Source: Clostridium transplantifaecale | Lineage (GTDB): Bacteria; Bacillota; Clostridia; Lachnospirales; Lachnospiraceae | Length of the DNA stretch: 64,000 bases | Direction: 5' to 3' | Assembly (NCBI RefSeq): GCF_900626075.1 | Contig: NZ_UYZY01000001.1 | Span: 1,282,656-1,346,655, forward strand | Part shown: positions 44,527 through 55,070 of the stretch, one piece after another | Position numbering within the stretch: position 1 is the stretch's first letter | Layout: each line of letters starts with the position of its first letter | Notes under the pieces: generated by a model | Database searches by the model: none | What the model was told of the DNA's origin: nothing | The model's input: the letters and a program-made list of their open reading frames with translations, nothing else | Program-made: the position numbers and the translations under genes

Positions 44527-46935
44527 CTATCCAATTTCAGAACCGGGGCCCGAGGCTCCGCCGTGGTTGCCGGTATCCGAACCGGGGCCTGCCGGCGCCA
44601 TTGTCTCCGGAGGGAGTGTCGGCGCTTCCGTAGGCGGCGTCACAGGCACTGCTTCGGTCGGCACTTCCACAGGCGGCTGAGTCGGTGTCACCGCCTGTGT
44701 CGGCGGCGGGGTCACAGCGCTTGTGCCCTTCTCCGTTCCGGCCAGATTATAACAGATAACCGGAATGCCGGACGAAATATTTTCATAAATTTTCTTTGCC
44801 ACGCTGTGAGGAAGGTTGATGCAGCCGTGGGAACCGTTCGTTTTATAGATGGTACCGCCGAAGGTACCGCGCCATGTGGCGTCATGCATTCCGATCCCTC
44901 CGTTAAAAGGCATCCAGTAATCAACCGGCGTCCTGTAATTCTCACCTTTCAGAACGGCGTTCCTCTGCTTATAATTGAGCGGATACGTTCCGGCCGGCGT
45001 TCCCCATCCCCTTGAGAGATTTCCGGAAACAAAGTCGGAATCCACAACAAGGTTACCATCCTTATAGAAATACAGATGCTGGGCGGTCAGGTTGATCTCC
45101 ACATAGGTATTGCCGTAGTCATTCTCTCCCCGGCTGGCGGCTTTTTGGGAATAAACAGGCTCCCTTTCCTGGCTCTGGCCGGACTGTAAGAGATTGACCA
45201 GTTCAGCCGTTTCCTCCGACTGGTTGATCTTCCAGCCGTAAGTGCCGCCTTTCACCTGAATCGTCTGGTCATAGGAGGTTTTGAAATTCTTTGCTTTATT
45301 CGACGTGTTGTAAGCTGCAGCCAGTTCGGCCACATATCCCGCCGCCTGTGCGGCATCAACGGTGATATTGCCCGCCTCATCAGCAGTCAGCCACTCGTGG
45401 GTTCTGTCCCCGTTTAATACCTCTGTCCTATCGCCGAACTTATATGTAATAGTCGTTGACACGAAACGGTTCATCGTGTCGACACGCTCTTTAAGGGTGG
45501 CGTCATCCTGTTTTATCTCAGGCTCTTTGTAAGCTCCTGCTTCCTCAAGTGACAATGTATCCTTTAAATTGATAATAGAATCGGCCAGGCTGCTTTTCAG
45601 GACATCTTCAAGGACAACCGTGCCATCCGTCTCGGGAATAATACTGTAACCCTGGCCCGGAATATAGTCGGAAACAGACGCGTTTTCCGGCTCCCTTATA
45701 AGCGCGGGATCCATGCATTCCAGTCCCTGCGCCGCCTGAGTGAGCGCTTCCTCATCGTATTCAATCATCGTACTGATGGTATACTCGGCCGGGTTAAGCT
45801 GGTAGCTCAGCCATGCATAGGGATTCTGTGTTGTGACGATCTGCTCCAGCGTGCCGTCAAACTTGGACTGAAGCCCAATTTCCTCCCCTGTGATCTGCTC
45901 CTCTTTACCCTCACGCTCTTCGATCGTCAGGACATAATTACTGATTCCGCCGGAAATCATCTCCTTCACTTCCGCTACGGTGCGTCCGGAGGCATCCAGA
46001 CCATTGATCTTGGTATTGGGGAAAAATACCCGCTTATACTTCTGTGCCATACCGGCGTAAATGCCGCCGCCCGCCAGAATCACTGCGGCCAGGGCAACAG
46101 CTGCGATTACCGCTGTCTTTTTCCCTTTTCCGCTCTTTTTACCGTCCCCGCCTCCTGCGGTGGCTGCAGCCTCTGCCTTTCCGGCTTCGGCTTTCAAAGA
46201 GCGTTTCATCTCCGGCGGCGTCTCTGCGCCCATCTTGTCAGAACCCTTCTTTCGGCTTCTGGCACGGCTCCGGCCCCTTCCGGTGCGTTCCTCCCGATGA
46301 CCGTCACCGCCCTGATATCCATATCCCCCACCGTCGTCCAAAGTGGCCGCCGTTTCTCCGGCCGCTGTTTCCGGCGTCTCAACTATATCGGGTATCTCTG
46401 CTGTTTCCAGCGATTTCCTTCTACCTGGTGTTTTCGTTTTATCATATACTTCCACTGTATCAGCAGCTTCCGTTTTATCAGAGACTTCTGCCGTATCGGG
46501 CACTTCCGCTGTTTCAGGAGCTGTCTCTCTTCCAGACGCGGCCGCTCTTTCAGGCGCTGCCTCTCTTCCAGGCATTGCCTCTCTTTCAGGCATTGTCTCC
46601 ATGCGCGGTCTTCTAACCGTGTCCGGGATACTCATATCCGATTCCAGCTTCGCCTCGGCCTCGCGTTTCTCCTCCAGAGCCGCCTGGAGGGCTGCTTCCG
46701 CTTCCCTCTTAGCTTCCAGGGCTGCCTGAAGTTTCGCCTCAGCCTTCAGTTTCTCTTCCAAAGCTGCCTGAAGCTGTATATCAGCTTCAACTTCCATATC
46801 CTGCCCAATCACAGCTTCGCCGGGTACCAGTTCCCCCTGCGCTTCCTCTATCTCCATCATTGACCCATCAGCCTTAAAACCTGTATTCAGGCCGTCATTC
46901 TCCCTGTCCGCTGCGGTCTTTTTCATATCTGCCAT
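44527..46935 (-). CDS. L,D-transpeptidase (YkuD) with N-terminal coiled coil
   Basis: 802 residues. Residues of about 50-110 are a heptad-like coiled coil with repeated LQAALEEKREAEAK units. An acidic linker with repeated (D)TAEVxDK units leads to a single membrane helix (AVIAAVALAAVILAGGGIYAG). Outside are two peptidoglycan-binding-4 type repeats and, near residues 610-735, a YkuD catalytic domain with HDATWRGTFGG and the active-site SHGCINL. A Pro/Thr-rich tail follows. YkuD enzymes form 3-3 cross-links in peptidoglycan. A cytoplasmic coiled coil in front of such an enzyme is unusual. The start follows GGGAGATAAGG. Confidence 0.92.
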   Translation of the reverse strand: MADMKKTAADRENDGLNTGFKADGSMMEIEEAQGELVPGEAVIGQDMEVEADIQLQAALEEKLKAEAKLQAALEAKREAEAALQAALEEKREAEAKLESDMSIPDTVRRPRMETMPEREAMPGREAAPERAAASGRETAPETAEVPDTAEVSDKTEAADTVEVYDKTKTPGRRKSLETAEIPDIVETPETAAGETAATLDDGGGYGYQGGDGHREERTGRGRSRARSRKKGSDKMGAETPPEMKRSLKAEAGKAEAAATAGGGDGKKSGKGKKTAVIAAVALAAVILAGGGIYAGMAQKYKRVFFPNTKINGLDASGRTVAEVKEMISGGISNYVLTIEEREGKEEQITGEEIGLQSKFDGTLEQIVTTQNPYAWLSYQLNPAEYTISTMIEYDEEALTQAAQGLECMDPALIREPENASVSDYIPGQGYSIIPETDGTVVLEDVLKSSLADSIINLKDTLSLEEAGAYKEPEIKQDDATLKERVDTMNRFVSTTITYKFGDRTEVLNGDRTHEWLTADEAGNITVDAAQAAGYVAELAAAYNTSNKAKNFKTSYDQTIQVKGGTYGWKINQSEETAELVNLLQSGQSQEREPVYSQKAASRGENDYGNTYVEINLTAQHLYFYKDGNLVVDSDFVSGNLSRGWGTPAGTYPLNYKQRNAVLKGENYRTPVDYWMPFNGGIGMHDATWRGTFGGTIYKTNGSHGCINLPHSVAKKIYENISSGIPVICYNLAGTEKGTSAVTPPPTQAVTPTQPPVEVPTEAVPVTPPTEAPTLPPETMAPAGPGSDTGNHGGASGPGSEIG

Positions 46936-47002
46936 CTGACCTTATCTCCCTCTCTGATCCAAAAACTGTTAAATAAATTTTGACGGTGTCAGCCATTGTC
47001 TA

Positions 47003-47031
47003 ATTGTATAGAAGAAATTATAGGAAGTCAA
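47003..47031 (-). promoter_or_regulatory. Promoter of the L,D-transpeptidase gene
   Basis: TACAAT (47003-47008) and TTGACT (47026-47031) on the minus strand, spaced by 17 bp. Confidence 0.7.
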
Positions 47032-47081
47032 CTTACGAAAGTTTACCATTTTATTAAGGGAGAGGGGATAAAAAACCCGGA

Positions 47082-47264
47082 CGCGGGAGCCAGGGTGGGA
47101 CGGGTGGAAGATTCCGTGATTTTTCTGGCTGCAACAAATCGGGGCCTATGGCCGCAGCTATCATACAGGTATAACACCAGTCTGCTATCTGCGGCCATAG
47201 GCCCCGATTTGTCTCCGCACGAAAAACACTGGAATTCTTCCTCCCGCCCCACCCTGCCTCCCGC
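47082..47264. repeat. Long inverted repeat, element F
   Basis: A 24-bp perfect inverted repeat (47134-47157 with 47189-47212, containing GGGGCCTATGGCC) encloses a 31-nt loop. Outside it imperfect arms pair GCGGGAGCCAGGGTGGG with CCCACCCTGCCTCCCGC-like sequence. To its right, TTTTTCATGGGGGAGG and a GATTGTAG resemble the tails of copies B and C of the other element family, so it may be a distant relative. Confidence 0.7.
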
Positions 47265-47444
47265 TGTTTGTCCTCTTTTTCATGGGGGAGGGGGATTGTA
47301 GTTGGAGTTGAGGGTATGGCATGATAGGGGGTAAAAAATAAAACGAGTGGTTATCAGACTGACAAACTAATTCCCGGAACTGCAGCTATCATACTCCCTC
47401 ACTCACTCCATCCCCGCCCCATAAAAAATTTTTAGCTGTCACGA

Positions 47445-47746
47445 TGGTGGATACTGCCGATCCATTTCCTGCGGAGCGGGGGACAGGAGTCCCTGGCGGG
47501 GCGTTGGGCGAGAGGAGGTGGCTCTTAGGCGCAGAAAGACGGACAGCACCGGGCGTAATTTGCTCATCAGGAGCAAATTACGGGACAACTGAGCTTTGAA
47601 TTCATCAAGAATTCAAAGCGAAATTGTCCGGAACCCCGGTGCCGTCCGTCTTTCTGTGGCTTAGAGGCAGCCCTCGGAGCCCGCAGCCTCGCCAGGGACT
47701 CCTGTCCCCCGCTCTGCCCGCGATCCTCTTGCCCCAGTATCCACCA
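47445..47746. repeat. Long multi-branched inverted repeat, element G
   Basis: Ends are a 12-bp perfect inverted repeat, TGGTGGATACTG (47445-47456) and CAGTATCCACCA (47735-47746). Inside are 25-bp perfect arms (47474-47498 and 47690-47714, with GGGGGACAGGAGTCCC), then GAAAGACGGACAGCACCGGG against CCCGGTGCCGTCCGTCTTTC, then two separate hairpins, CGTAATTTGCTC/GAGCAAATTACG and GCTTTGAATTC/GAATTCAAAGC. The whole makes one rod with a three-way junction. It ends 23 bp from the dnaJ stop codon and may serve as its terminator. Confidence 0.75.
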
Positions 47747-47769
47747 ATCTATACCAGCGAAACAATTCT

Positions 47770-48912
47770 TTATTTAAACAACCCTTTTTTCTTCGGCTTC
47801 TCCCCATCCGGCGTCACGCCGTTCATGGCGTCGTCGAACCGTTTAAGAGCCTCTCTCTGGGCCTCATTCATTCTCTCCGGAACCTGTACGACTAAGGTTA
47901 CGAAATGGTCTCCCCTGATATTTCTGTTTCTCAGGGACGGCACGCCTTTTCCTTTTAAGCGCACCTTGGTATCTGTCTGGGTGCCGGATTTCACCTCGTA
48001 TTCCACTTCCCCGTCCACGGTCTTGATCCGGATCGGGCCGCCTAAGGCAGCTTTTGCGAAGGAGATCGGTACGGTGGAGAAGATGCTTGTATCCTGACGC
48101 TTGAAAATCGGATGCGGGGATACGATTACTTCTACCAGCAGATCGCCTCTCTCGCCGCCGTTAATACCCGGCTCACCGTTGCCGCGGTCGCGCAGGCTCT
48201 GGCCGTTGTCAATACCGGCCGGGATGGCAACTTTGATTTTCTTTCTCTTTGTAACAAAACCGGTTCCGTAACAGTCCGGACATTTCTCTTTGATGATTTT
48301 TCCTGTTCCGCCGCAGTCAGGACATGTCTGGACATTCTGAATCTGTCCGAAGAAAGACTGCTGCGTATACATGATCTTTCCTTTACCGTTACATTTTGCA
48401 CATGTCTGCGGCTGGGTTCCCGGTTTGGCTCCCGTACCGTGACATTTGTCGCAGACTTCCTTGAGGTTTAAATCCAGCTCCTTTTCACAGCCGAAAATAG
48501 CTTCCTCAAAGGTGATACGCACACTGGTGCGCACGTTGGCTCCGCGCATCGGGCCGTTGCTGCTGCCGCGGCTGCTTCTTCCGCCGCCGAATAAATCGCC
48601 GAAGATATCGCCGAAAATATCGCCCATATCCGCGCCGTTAAAATCAAAGCCGCCGAAGCCGCCGGCTCCGCCTGCCCCTCCGTCAAATGCCGCATGGCCA
48701 AACTGGTCATACTGTCTTCTTTTCTCCGGATCACTTAATACGCTGTAGGCCTCCGATGCCTCTTTAAATTTGTCTGCCGCAGCCTGATCGCCCGGATTTG
48801 CATCGGGATGGTACTTTTTAGCCAGTGCTCTGTATGCTTTCTTAAGGGCTGCGTCATCGGCATCCCTGGACACGCCTAAGACTTCATAGTAATCTCTCTT
48901 ACTCTCTGCCAT
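47770..48912 (-). CDS. dnaJ: Chaperone protein DnaJ
   Basis: 380 residues. J-domain with the HPD motif in [11 protein letters not shown] near residue 32, a Gly/Phe-rich linker ([16 protein letters not shown]), four CxxCxGxG zinc repeats ([37 protein letters not shown]) and the C-terminal substrate domain. It stimulates DnaK ATPase and delivers unfolded proteins. The ATG at 48912 follows GGAGAGGAAG. Last gene of the heat-shock operon, 100 bp after dnaK. Confidence 0.97.
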   Translation of the reverse strand: MAESKRDYYEVLGVSRDADDAALKKAYRALAKKYHPDANPGDQAAADKFKEASEAYSVLSDPEKRRQYDQFGHAAFDGGAGGAGGFGGFDFNGADMGDIFGDIFGDLFGGGRSSRGSSNGPMRGANVRTSVRITFEEAIFGCEKELDLNLKEVCDKCHGTGAKPGTQPQTCAKCNGKGKIMYTQQSFFGQIQNVQTCPDCGGTGKIIKEKCPDCYGTGFVTKRKKIKVAIPAGIDNGQSLRDRGNGEPGINGGERGDLLVEVIVSPHPIFKRQDTSIFSTVPISFAKAALGGPIRIKTVDGEVEYEVKSGTQTDTKVRLKGKGVPSLRNRNIRGDHFVTLVVQVPERMNEAQREALKRFDDAMNGVTPDGEKPKKKGLFK

Positions 48913-48931
48913 GTCAAGTCTTCCTCTCCTA

Positions 48932-48978
48932 AACACCCGTAAAGGGGCTTGGGCTCTGCCCAATCCCCGCTACGTGTT
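48932..48978. terminator. Hairpin between dnaK and dnaJ
   Basis: AACAC...GTA and TAC-GTGTT close a stem that contains GGGGCTTGGGC/GCCCAATCCCC with a 3-nt loop. The U-tract (GTTTTTTATC) is on the plus side only, so for the heat-shock mRNA it is a stable hairpin without terminator features; it could process the message or reduce dnaJ output. On the plus strand it would end antisense transcripts. Confidence 0.5.
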
Positions 48979-49012
48979 TTTTATCATTACTGTCAGCTTA
49001 TCAGAAATTATA

Positions 49013-50905
<1,893 letters not shown>

Positions 50906-50996
50906 TTAAATTTTATTTACTACTATCCGTTATTACCCTGTTTCCTGTTTTTCAACTTCGATTGCTCTCACAGTTGCCTGTAACTTCATTGCTTTT

Positions 50997-51629
50997 CTAG
51001 TTTGCCACTTTTACCATGCTGTGTCTTACCACACTTTCGCGGTAGAGATAACCTTTCTGGAATTCCTCGGTGATTTCATTCTCCCCGTAGTTCTCATCAT
51101 CCACATGCATTACGGCATTGTGGAAATTCGGGTCAAATGGCTGGCCTACGGCTTCGATTGGTTTTACCCCTGCCTCTTCCAGTGTTTTTAAAAGCTGCTT
51201 ATATATCATATCCATTCCCTCGGCGAATGCTGTCTTCGTCTCCGCCTCCGGTATGGCTGCAAGCCCTCTCTCAAAATTGTCTACAACCGGGAGGATTCGT
51301 TCAACAATATCCTTTGCCCCGATTTCGTACATGGCCGCTTTCTCTTTCTCCGTTCTCTTACGGAAATTATCAAACTCCGCCATCGTACGCTTCAGACGGT
51401 CGGTCAGATCCTCGATCTGCTCATCCTTCTTGTCTTTCTTTTTGGAGAAAAATCCTTTCTTCTCCGTATTCTTTTCTTTGGCGCTCTCTTCCGCCTCCGC
51501 CGTCTCACACTCTTCCTGTGCGCCGGCGCTCTGGGCTTCCACCGTCTCCCTGCCGTTTCCGTCGGCCGCTTTTACTTCCGCTTCTTCTGCGGCTTCATTT
51601 TTCTCTATATCTTTCATCTCTTCGCTCAC
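50997..51629 (-). CDS. grpE: Nucleotide exchange factor GrpE
   Basis: About 210 residues. Acidic Glu/Ala-rich N-terminus, a helical dimerisation region (LTDRLKRTMAEFDNFRKRTE) and a C-terminal beta domain (GQPFDPNFHNAVMHVDD ... GYLYRESVVRHSMVKVAN). It releases ADP from DnaK. I place the start at the GTG at 51629 with AGGTGAG about 7 nt upstream; a GTG at 51641 overlapping the end of hrcA and an ATG at 51617 are alternatives. Confidence 0.93.
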   Translation of the reverse strand: MSEEMKDIEKNEAAEEAEVKAADGNGRETVEAQSAGAQEECETAEAEESAKEKNTEKKGFFSKKKDKKDEQIEDLTDRLKRTMAEFDNFRKRTEKEKAAMYEIGAKDIVERILPVVDNFERGLAAIPEAETKTAFAEGMDMIYKQLLKTLEEAGVKPIEAVGQPFDPNFHNAVMHVDDENYGENEITEEFQKGYLYRESVVRHSMVKVAN

Positions 51630-51637
51630 TTCGCAAC

Positions 51638-52675
51638 TCACCTTTCTTCATTTTTAAAAGTATCTTCCAACTGGTTCATCAGCGATCGAAGGGTAGATAC
51701 CACTTTTTCGTAGTCCATCCGTTTCGGCCCGATGATGCCGATTGTTCCGCGGAGTCCGTCTCCCAGAACGTAATTGGCCGTCACGACGCTGCAGTCCTGC
51801 ATGGACTGGACCGGGGTCTCATTGCCGATATACACCTGAATCTCATTCTTCCCGCCGTCTTCTTCCGAATCCGTAAAAAGGTTTTTCAGAAGTTCCTTCT
51901 GTTCCAGCGTGCTGATTAACTGGCTGGCCTTCTGGCCGTCGCTCAGTTCCGGGTACTTGAAAATGTTCGTCGTCCCCTCGGTGTATATCTGAAGATCCTC
52001 CTCGTTGGCCCTGATTGCATCGGCAACCTCATTTAACACGAGATCCACCACCTGGCGCCTGTCTCCGGCCTGTTCCTTCATCTTGCTGATGACATCGAGG
52101 TTAATCTGCTCGATAGTCAGCCCGTTGAGGCTGTTGTTCAGCAAAATATTCAGGTTTAAAATATCGTCGTCATTCAGTTCAGCGTCCAGGCGGACAATGG
52201 AGTTCTTAATGATGTTGCCCTCCAAAACCGTCACGATCAGGAGTTTTCCTGCTTCCACCCTGGAAAGCTGTATAAATTTAAGTTTCGTGTGATGATACTG
52301 GGGACCGCTTATCATCGTCGCGTAATTCGTATTCACCGCCAGAAGCTTTGCAAGCTGCTTCAGCAGTAGCTCCACTCTGTCCACGCGCTGGATAACCAGT
52401 TCCTGCATCTCAGTAACTTCATTTTCCTTCTCCTTCATCAACTGGTCTACGTAGAACCTGTAGCCCTTGTCTGAAGGTATCCTGCCCGCCGAAGTGTGGG
52501 GCTGGACAATGAATCCCAGTTCTTCCAGATCCGACATCTCGTTTCTTATGGTCGCCGAGCTTAACTGCAGGTCGGAATATTTGGAAATCGTCCTGGAACC
52601 TACCGGCTCCCCCGTTTCCAGATAGGTCTGGATTATTGCTTTCAATATCTTAACCTTTCTCTCATCCAGTTCCAT
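51638..52675 (-). CDS. hrcA: Heat-inducible transcription repressor HrcA
   Basis: 345 residues. Winged helix at the N-terminus (VKILKAIIQTYLETGEPVGSRTISKYSDLQLSSATIRNEM as blocks) and a GAF-like core with LVIVGPKRMDYEKVVS-type sequence (IGIIGPKRMDYEKV). It binds the CIRCE operator and is helped by GroEL. The ATG at 52675 has AAAGGA about 9 nt upstream; the frame extends to 52702. First gene of the operon, directly behind CIRCE, so it represses itself. Confidence 0.96.
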   Translation of the reverse strand: MELDERKVKILKAIIQTYLETGEPVGSRTISKYSDLQLSSATIRNEMSDLEELGFIVQPHTSAGRIPSDKGYRFYVDQLMKEKENEVTEMQELVIQRVDRVELLLKQLAKLLAVNTNYATMISGPQYHHTKLKFIQLSRVEAGKLLIVTVLEGNIIKNSIVRLDAELNDDDILNLNILLNNSLNGLTIEQINLDVISKMKEQAGDRRQVVDLVLNEVADAIRANEEDLQIYTEGTTNIFKYPELSDGQKASQLISTLEQKELLKNLFTDSEEDGGKNEIQVYIGNETPVQSMQDCSVVTANYVLGDGLRGTIGIIGPKRMDYEKVVSTLRSLMNQLEDTFKNEER

Positions 52676-52733
52676 CTGCATACATCCTTTCTCAGTTTCC
52701 ATCTTCCCGGAAGGAAGTCTGGATTTTCATTTA

Positions 52734-52760
52734 TTAGCACTCAACCTACGAGAGTGCTAA
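52734..52760. promoter_or_regulatory. CIRCE operator
   Basis: TTAGCACTC-N9-GAGTGCTAA, a perfect match to the HrcA-binding consensus, located between the promoter and hrcA. Confidence 0.98.
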
Positions 52761-52774
52761 CATCTACAATTGAT

Positions 52775-52803
52775 ACTATATTACTTCACCTTCTTTTTGT
52801 CAA
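52775..52803 (-). promoter_or_regulatory. Sigma-A promoter of the hrcA-grpE-dnaK-dnaJ operon
   Basis: TTGACA (52798-52803) and TATAGT (52775-52780) on the minus strand with 17 bp spacing, immediately upstream of CIRCE. Confidence 0.9.
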
Positions 52804-52850
52804 CCCGTTTTTCTAAATTTTAAGATTTTTTTACAGCATCCAGGATCGCA

Positions 52851-52883
52851 ACACAGGACCGGAGGTCTTCTCCGGTCCTGTGT
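52851..52883 (-). terminator. Terminator hairpin after the C26 hydrolase gene
   Basis: ACACAGGACCGGA pairs perfectly with TCCGGTCCTGTGT around a 7-nt loop. U residues are few on the minus strand. Confidence 0.6.
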
Positions 52884-52909
52884 CAGCTTTCTCTTTATTT
52901 AATATGCCG

Positions 52910-53647
52910 TCAGCACGCATCTATGAATGCACGGAAGATTTTCTGCTGTTCCTCCGAGTCGTACATCATCTCAGGGTGCCATTGGATTCCCAGCGCAAAC
53001 CGTTCTCCCGGAAATTCAATGGATTCCACTACCCCGTCCTCCGAACACGCTCCCGCCAGAAATCCCGGAGCAGCCTGCTTCACCGCCTGATGATGAAAGG
53101 AATTTACGGAGACAGTCTCTTTTCCGAGAATTCCCCCTATTCTGCTTCCCGCAGCTAATTTTACCTTGTGGACCTCACAATTCGATGGAAACATATCGCA
53201 GAAATGATGCCGGTAGTTTCCCTCTATCTCCAGATCCTGATAAAGATCTCCCCCGCAGGCCACATTTAAAACCTGAATTCCTCTGCAGATTCCAAGAATC
53301 GGTTTCTGCGTTTCCCGAAAAACAGCCCTGGCCAGAAAAATATCCTGTCTGTCTCTCTTCGGCAGTACCGCCCCACAGTACGCTTTCACTGCAGCTCCGT
53401 ATTCGGCGGGGTTTATGTCGTTCCCGCCGCTGATTAAAAGTCCGTCCAGCCGGTCAGCCGCCTCCCTCATGGTTTCCATATCATTATATATGGGGAGCAG
53501 CATCGGAATTCCCCCGGCCTGCTCCACAGACCGGATATAGTGATCCGCAACAAAGTGCCATTTCTGGCATGGAGCGCCCAGGCGGGTAACCAGTCCCACC
53601 TCGTCGCGCTCATCAAAATTACAGGTAATACCAATTACAGGTCTCAT
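52910..53647 (-). CDS. Gamma-glutamyl-gamma-aminobutyrate hydrolase family (peptidase C26)
   Basis: 245 residues. Class I glutamine-amidotransferase-like fold. The nucleophile is the cysteine in LGICRGIQVLN near residue 120 and the base is the histidine in ALGIQWHPEMM; LLISGGNDINPAEYG is the typical first loop. PuuD-type members split gamma-glutamyl-GABA. Its neighbours are a YfcC transporter and an M20 amidohydrolase in the same direction (26 and 4 bp spacing), so the three probably take up and break a gamma-glutamyl or N-acyl amino acid compound. The exact substrate is unknown. Confidence 0.9.
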   Translation of the reverse strand: MRPVIGITCNFDERDEVGLVTRLGAPCQKWHFVADHYIRSVEQAGGIPMLLPIYNDMETMREAADRLDGLLISGGNDINPAEYGAAVKAYCGAVLPKRDRQDIFLARAVFRETQKPILGICRGIQVLNVACGGDLYQDLEIEGNYRHHFCDMFPSNCEVHKVKLAAGSRIGGILGKETVSVNSFHHQAVKQAAPGFLAGACSEDGVVESIEFPGERFALGIQWHPEMMYDSEEQQKIFRAFIDAC

Positions 53648-53672
53648 TCGTTCCTCTCTTTCTGCTGTGTAT

Positions 53673-55067
53673 TTAACAATATCCGATTTGAATAGCGATA
53701 ATTAACACCGCACAGGCAACTGCAAACAGAACACCCAAAAGCGGCAGTATAAAACGTTCCCACTTTGAAAACGGAACGCGTCCGAAGCCCAGGCCGAGGA
53801 GCAGGACTCCGAGAAGCGGCGTGCAGAGATTGGTGATTCCGTCACCAAACTGGTATGCCAGAATTGCAACCTGCGGCTCTATGCCGACAATCTGCGCAAT
53901 TGGAAATACAATCGGCATCACCACCAGGGCTTTTCCCGATCCGGATGGGATCAAAAGGTTGATTAGCATGATGACAACCAGAATTCCTATGATGGAAACA
54001 AAGGTGGACAGCCCGTTCAGTGGCTGGGACAAATAATAAACAATCGTATCCAGAATGGACGCCTTATTAAAAATCCATGCAATCCCGTAGGCCGTGCCCA
54101 TAATGAAACATGCCCCCGTCATATTAGCCGCACCCGTTACAATGACCTCGGCAACCCTGTTGATTCCCCAGCGGTTCACAATGCCTGTCACAATCGCGGT
54201 CAGAAGGAAAATCGCCCCCAGTTCATTCATCCCCCAGCCCAGGTTCATGGCTCCATATACATAGCTCCCGATTCCGCCAAGCAGGGTCAGAAGCACGGCC
54301 GTGTGGCGCCATGTGAATGGCTCCGCCTCCAGTTTCGAGGGGTCAAAGGCCAAATCCGACACGTCGATACCGCTCATCAGGCTCTTTTCCGGATATTTCC
54401 GTACCTTCGCGGCATACCGTAAAATATAGGTCAGACAGATAATTGGAATCAATACAAAGAGAGCCAGGCGGTATCCGATGCCCGAATACATATCAAGCCC
54501 TGCAATCGTCTGGGAGACGCCAACAGTAAAGGGGTTGGTCGGACCGCAGGAAAAGCCCATAACGGCTCCGACAATGGAAACCGCCACACCCACCACCGAA
54601 TCATAACCGAGCGCTACGGAAATGGAAATAGCAATGGGGATAAACGGAATGGTTCCCTCTATAAATCCCATAAAACCGCCCATAAATGCGAAAATGTAAA
54701 ACAGGAGAATTAAAATAATATTCCCACGGCTCACACCGATTTTTTTAATAATGCGGGAAATTCCGACATTCAGTGTACCGGACTGCTGAATGCACTCCAG
54801 GCCTCCTCCAATCAGAAGCGCGCCCATTATCATACTCGACGCATTCATCATTCCGTAAGGCACCGACCTTAAAATGTCAAAAGGAAGTATCGAAGGCGCC
54901 TTCACAAAGGAAAAGCTCGTCGGATCGACCGCCATACTTCCGTTTACTTCCATCCGCGCATAAAGGCCGGACGGAACTAAATAGGTCAGAACTGCCGCCG
55001 CGATAATCATAAAGAAGAGCAATGCAATTGAATTTAATGGTTTTTTATCTTTTTTAGTCTTTTCCAC
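53673..55067 (-). CDS. YfcC-family carboxylate/amino acid transporter
   Basis: 464 residues with about 12 hydrophobic segments. YfcC/DcuC-type features include LTYLVPSGLYAR near residue 28, IEGTIPFIPIAISISVALGYDSVVG, GFSCGPTNPFTVGVSQTIAGL and NLLIPSGSGKALVVMPI. Members move dicarboxylates or basic amino acids with a cation. It lies directly after the M20 amidohydrolase gene (3 bp gap) and before the C26 hydrolase, so it likely imports the substrate for both. Confidence 0.88.
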   Translation of the reverse strand: MEKTKKDKKPLNSIALLFFMIIAAAVLTYLVPSGLYARMEVNGSMAVDPTSFSFVKAPSILPFDILRSVPYGMMNASSMIMGALLIGGGLECIQQSGTLNVGISRIIKKIGVSRGNIILILLFYIFAFMGGFMGFIEGTIPFIPIAISISVALGYDSVVGVAVSIVGAVMGFSCGPTNPFTVGVSQTIAGLDMYSGIGYRLALFVLIPIICLTYILRYAAKVRKYPEKSLMSGIDVSDLAFDPSKLEAEPFTWRHTAVLLTLLGGIGSYVYGAMNLGWGMNELGAIFLLTAIVTGIVNRWGINRVAEVIVTGAANMTGACFIMGTAYGIAWIFNKASILDTIVYYLSQPLNGLSTFVSIIGILVVIMLINLLIPSGSGKALVVMPIVFPIAQIVGIEPQVAILAYQFGDGITNLCTPLLGVLLLGLGFGRVPFSKWERFILPLLGVLFAVACAVLIIAIQIGYC

Positions 55068-55070
55068 AGC

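Larger units (their letters stand above)
46936..47769. other. 834-base gap with two inverted-repeat structures
   Basis: Between dnaJ and the L,D-transpeptidase gene. It holds the promoter of the latter (47003-47031) and the two palindromic structures listed below. No supported ORF; the frames present come from the repeats. Confidence 0.8.

Noticed and set aside
47445..47746. Element G as a CRISPR or attachment site
   Set aside because: There is no repeat-spacer periodicity and no integrase; the repeats are inverted, not direct.
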